A stretch of DNA of 64,000 bases from Apostichopus japonicus (lineage: Eukaryota > Echinodermata > Holothuroidea > Aspidochirotida > Stichopodidae). The position numbers and the translations under genes were made by a program. Below are positions 59,427-64,000 of the stretch, piece after piece. The notes beneath the pieces were generated by a model. That model was not told where the DNA came from. It saw nothing but the letters and a program-made list of their open reading frames with translations, and did no database searches. Positions within the stretch are counted from its first letter, which is position 1. Every line of letters starts with the position of its first letter. The DNA is taken from positions 38,643,111-38,707,110 of the forward strand of contig NC_092576.1 of the NCBI RefSeq assembly GCF_037975245.1. Reading direction: 5' to 3'.

Positions 59427-61671
59427 AACAGACTTATAATCGAAATACAAGCAAAATGTGACTAAACACGAACACACTAATTTAGTTTGAGTTTGAGTAT
59501 ATTTCCACAACAGTAAAAGAGGATTAGTACAAAGTCTATATAATACAACGTGGTGGAGCAGGACTGAAAAAGCATTATCTTGTACTAGCAGTACTTTTTA
59601 AACAAATTAAACAGTAAAGATATATAATTCAAATATAGAGGAAAATGAAGAAAGAAAAAACAAACAAAGGTAATTCACAACTGACAAGCAATAATGACTT
59701 ACAAAACACAAAGAAAATTAACAAGTTACAAGCAATTATGATTTAGAAGTTGATCCTTTAACATTTCTGTAAAGGAGAAGATACGATTTATAGCATTTCT
59801 ATTGTTATCTAGTATATTCCAAAGTTTAACGCCACTGAATAAAACAATAAAAAAAATGATGGGCAATATCATTGCAAGAAAGATTTGTGCAAAAGTCGTG
59901 AGATGTCGTTGTGCTATAATAATGGAATGATTTGTTATAAATTTAACAACTGTCAAAGTAAAGCGGTAAGAGCCCCGTTATATATTTAGAACATGAAAAA
60001 AGCCACTTGTAAATTGTAGATATCAACAATATTAAGAATCACATGATTGTAGAAAAGGGATTTGGTTTGCACGATAATCAGACTAGTCAAAATACAAATA
60101 GCTCTTTTTGTAAAATATGTAAACGATTCAAGTTAGTGTTACCCCATATAATAATACAATATGATAGTTACGAATGAATAAGTGAATCATACAAGGATGT
60201 AACGATATTAGATGGGACGAAATAGCTGATTTTATACAATATACCAATTACTCTTGGAATTTTTAAACAAAGAACATTGATATGGTGTTTCAAGGTGGGC
60301 TTGGAGTCATGTAAATGTCGAGGAAATTGGCTTTATTAACTAAAACAATTTATTAAAATCAATTTATAACTCAACAGTGCCAAATTTACGCTGCAAAGTA
60401 CGGACAATCATGACATTGAGTTAGAAATATTAAATACCAGTTTATTGGTTTTGAACCATAATGAAACCATTTTTAGCTTATTATTTACTCTGGCATTAGT
60501 GTTATTACGGACAGCTCTAAAAAAAAAGATGAGGTAAAACACTATTATATTGTATTTAGTATGATGTAGTCCCGAAATATAAAGAACTTCGAAAAAAAAA
60601 ACAATAGCATGACGACGTAATAAGAGTAATGTAAAAATCAGACTTATTATCGAAATGCAAGCAAAATGTGACTTAACACAATCACGTTTATTGAGTTTGA
60701 GTCTGAGTATATTCTCACAACAATACAAAGGATTAGTAAGAAAGAACAAACAAAGGTAGTTAACAAGTTACAAGCAATTATGCTTTAGGAGGTGATCCTT
60801 AAACCTTTTTTTCAAGGATAAAATGCTCTTTACAGCTTTTGAATTGTTATCTAGTATATTCTAAAGTTTAACGGCATTGTTTACAAAAAACCGATGGGCA
60901 ATCTCATTATAAGAAAGATTTGTGCAAAGAGTCGTAAGATGTCCTTGTGTTATAAGAATGTAATGTTTGTTATAAATTAAATAACTATCAAACTTAAGCG
61001 GTAAGAGCCCCTTTATATATTTTGAACATGAAAACAGTCACTTGTAAATTTTAGATATCAAATATATTAAGAATCATACGAGGGAAGAAAAGGGATTTGG
61101 TTTGCACGATAATCAGACTAGTCAAAATACAAATAGCTCTTTTTTGTAAAATATGTAAACGATTCAAGTTAGTGTTACCCCACATAATAATACAATATGA
61201 TAGTTACGAATGAATAAGTGAATCATACAAGGATGTAATTGTATTCGATGGGACGAAATAGCTGATTTATACAATATACCAATTACTCTTGGAATGTTTG
61301 AACAAAGAACATTGATATGGTGTTTCAAGGTGGGCTTGGAGTCATGTAAATGTCGAGGACATATGCTTTCTTAACTGGAACAATTTTATTAAAATCAATG
61401 TATAACTCAACAGTGCCAAATTTACGCTGCAAAGCACGGATAATCATGACATTGGGTTAGAAATATTGTATAATAATTTAATTGCTTTTGAACCATAATG
61501 AAACCATTTTTAGCTCAGTATCTACTTCAGTTTAGTGTTATGACTGAGAGCCCTAAAAAAAAAAAAAGGTAAAACAATATTTTATTGTAGGTAGTATGAT
61601 GTAGTCCCGAAATATCAAGAACTTTGAAACACAATATCAATGACGTAATAAGAGTAATGTAAAATAAGACC
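59427..61671 (-). repeat. Two extra tandem copies of a LINE 3' part
   Basis: A unit of 1.0-1.2 kb occurs at 59427-60638 and 60639-61671. The homologous 3' part of the LINE follows at 61672-62590. Shared landmarks are aagcaaaatgtgact (59446, 60659, 61684), tagtatattc-aaagttta (59811, 60855, 61996), gtttgcacgata (60066, 61099, 62239) and caacagtgccaa (60374, 61409, 62463). On the minus strand the frame 59956-59726 contains FSGVKLWNILDNN and FTEMLKDQLLN, which fits the C-terminal end of a LINE ORF2. The copies are diverged and none is intact. Confidence 0.75.
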
Positions 61672-63110
61672 TTTTATCGAAATGCAAGCAAAATGTGACT
61701 TAACACAATCAAATTTATTGAATTTGAGTCTGAGTATATTTTCACAACAATAAAGAGGAGTAGTACAAAGTGAAGATCATACAAGGTGGTGGAGGAGGAC
61801 TGTAAAAGCATTAGCTTGTACGAGAAGTCCCTCTTAGACAAGTTAAACAATACAGATATACAATACAAAACTAGAGGAAATGAATAAAGAAAAAACAAAG
61901 GTATTTAACAACTTACAAGCAATTATGGTTTAGGAGTTGATACTTTAACTTTTTTATAGGAGAAGATGCTATTTAAAGCTTTTGTATTGTCATCTAGTAT
62001 ATTCCAAAGTTTAATGACACTATTTACAAAAACCGATGGGCAATATCATTGCAAGAAAGATTCGTGCAAAAAGACGTGAGATGTCCTTGTGTTATAAGAA
62101 TGGAATGTTTTGTTATAAATTAAACAAAAATCGAACTTAAGCGGTAAGAGCCCCTTTATATATTTTGAACATGAAATCAACCACTTGTAAACTGTAGGTA
62201 TTACGAATATTAAGAAGCCTTAAGGGAAGAAAACGGATGTGGTTTGCACGATAGACTTAGCCAAAATACCAACAACTCTGTTTTTTTGAAAATATGTAAA
62301 CGATTCAAGTAGGAAGAGTAAGCGTTACCCCATTTACAAGAGGATAGGATTTTTAACAAAGAACATCGATACGGTGTTTCCAGGTGAGGTTGGAGTAGAT
62401 GTAAATGCCGAAGAAATTGGCTTTATTAACTAGGTAAATTGTGTTACAATCAATGAATAAATCAACAGTGCCAAGCTTACGCAGCAAAGCATGAAAGATC
62501 ATTAATTTGGTTTATAAATATTTAATGATAATTTATTGGATTTGTACAATAATGAAACCACTTTTAACTCAGTATTTACTGTACGTGGCCCGAATATGAG
62601 GTCTTTATGTTTATGAAGAAGACATGTGTCGTCTGCAAATGAGGTAAAGGAGAGTACATATCATTTATGTTAGCAAGAAATAATAGAAGTCCAAGAATGG
62701 AGCCTCGAGGTACACCACAATTGATATTAAAAATAAATGGAAGAACCTTTGTTTATACGCACTGTTTGAATTCTATCTGACAAATAACTATGAAACCGAT
62801 TAAAAGTCCCCGATCGCCATAGTGGTTCAGTTTACTTAGCAAAATTATGTAATCCACAGTGTCAAATGCTTTGGATAGACCTAAAAAAAGTACGAAAACT
62901 AATTTCTTTACTATTAAAACCATCTGTGATATACTTCACAATGTTGCTCACTGCCATGAAGGTGGAAATGTTGTTGCCAAAGCCAAACTGGTCGAAGAGA
63001 GTATACTATTCTGAGTTACAAAACTTATTAACCTGGAATTACATGATACGTTCTAGGACCTTTGAAAAGATATTTCTAGTAACCGTCTGAGTCACTACAT
63101 AATTTACAAA
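61672..63110 (-). mobile_element. Decayed non-LTR retrotransposon (LINE) with RT motifs
   Basis: On the minus strand, from 63110 downward and in several frames, the order is FSKVLERI, QFGFGNNIST, LSKAFDTVDYIILL with LNHYGDRG, CGVPRGSILGLLLF and SFADDTCLLHK. These are reverse-transcriptase blocks of a LINE ORF2 (the GFR..ST, AFDTVDH, GVPQGS-LGP and FADD motifs). Stops and shifts separate them, so it is dead. The thumb and C-terminal part follows at 62590-61930 and then a 3' tail. The element is 5'-truncated near 63110. Family assignment (Jockey, CR1 or similar) is not possible by eye. Confidence 0.8.
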
Positions 63111-63768
63111 TGTAAACTAGAGGGGAATACCCCATCAGAACATTTTTCTTGATCTGATTATTATAGATCTGAGATCACGTGACAAAATATTACCTTCCAA
63201 TTTTATTACACATGAAAAAAATAAATGAGAATTTTGCATCTTTTGATTTTTACAATGAATATCGACTTGACATTTACCGATGTTGATGATCAATTATATT
63301 AAATTACAGCTCTTGTCCAATACTTTGGGTTGTTGGGACTTGTCTTAATACCTTACGTTATACCTTATATACCTTATGTATAATTTAAATATAATCCTGC
63401 TCCTTTTGAACTATAACTCTGTTTTTTTTTTCAGGGAAGGACCCCACATCCTGCAAAGGAATCGGATTAACGACCATAGAAACACAACCCTTCCTTTGGT
63501 ACACTTTCTATCATAAAGGTTCTTGACCCTTCACATAACAGGCAAGGATAGTTTACCATTTTGCAAATGTAATATTGTAGCAAATTCAATAAAAAGATGA
63601 GCAAAAATTAATACGTAACTTAATTTGATTGATTAGTTCTCCTCTCATATAACTTAGTTAAAGAAAAGTGTCTGGCAACATACCGAATAGTGTAGCACTT
63701 AATCATACTTATTTAATTGTGCTAGATATGTTCCTTGTAATTCTTCAGTCATCACACAGAGCTTATCA
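63111..63768. other. Unassigned DNA
   Basis: No supported exon or element. A T-run lies near 63422. Confidence 0.35.
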
Positions 63769-64000
63769 GTGGCGTGCGTAAAGGGTGAGTGAACATGGCC
63801 CATGTCCCCTACTCTACCGTCATTCGAGGGGAAATGGAGTCGTAGGCATTTTATCCATTCAGTCTGAGGATAACGTTAACCTTTCCACACACACACTTAT
63901 ATCCTAACACAAAACAGATTCCGATTATTTATTAGCAAAGCCTTGCATGAATACCTGACCATAGACCTAATTAATGCCCCGATGATGTGTAATTGTAGAT
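63769..64000. mobile_element. Possible start of a CAGTGGCGT-ended DNA element
   Basis: cagtggcgtgcgtaaagggt at 63767 shares its first nine bases with the reverse complement of the fragment end at 28706. The window stops before another end could be found. Confidence 0.3.

Overview
This window is animal nuclear DNA. It is AT-rich and intron-rich, full of transposon remnants, and shows no bacterial operon structure, rRNA or CRISPR. The NACHT receptor style, the TE content and the base composition point to a marine deuterostome, most likely an echinoderm and perhaps a sea cucumber. I cannot prove the species from sequence alone. Most long ORFs here are chance or repeat-derived. The real coding signal lies in short exons with matching splice phases.

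The central gene is a minus-strand NLR-type (NACHT) innate-immune receptor. Exon 1 is at 32302-32212, the NACHT exon at 31009-29493, and two LRR-type exons at 15309-15098 and 13417-13341. All three junctions are phase-compatible (1, 0, 2). The gene continues below 13341, but I could not place its 3' end. Its 14-kb third-to-second exon intron holds a 5.2-kb transposon-like element (19819-24973). The intron after exon 4 opens into a 2.56-kb, 34-bp minisatellite (10765-13320) whose unit repeats the exon's own splice donor.

The second theme is a family of broken genes with a SAM-like first exon and a conserved C-terminal domain. They resemble proteins usually called SAMD3-like. Three copies occur, at 24624-22600 (-), 40059-42755 (+) and 51408-52800 (+). 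Each is associated with terminal sequences of the type CACTNT..AAAA next to TA. Two sit inside elements whose both ends I can place. The subterminal regions carry short palindromic repeats that differ from copy to copy. This looks like a gene-carrying DNA transposon family and is the best candidate here for something undescribed.

Layout. 0-2 kb: last two exons of a plus-strand gene with an acidic tail, and a minus-strand ORF. 2.9-3.3 kb: a MITE. 4.5-9.7 kb: a minus-strand gene of unknown function, with a hAT-like element and a 361-bp triplication in its intron. 9.1 and 17.7 kb: two copies of one MITE family. 10.8-13.3 kb: minisatellite. 13.3-32.3 kb: the NLR gene and its nested elements. 32.6-39.8 kb: mostly unassigned, ending in a terminal exon for a tail-anchored protein. 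40-44.6 and 51-53.5 kb: SAM-gene elements. 45-58 kb: diverged dispersed and duplicated segments, a (TA)n tract and a Penelope-like retroelement with a GIY-YIG region (55.67-56.64 kb, -). 59.4-63.1 kb: a decayed LINE on the minus strand whose 3' part is present three times in tandem.
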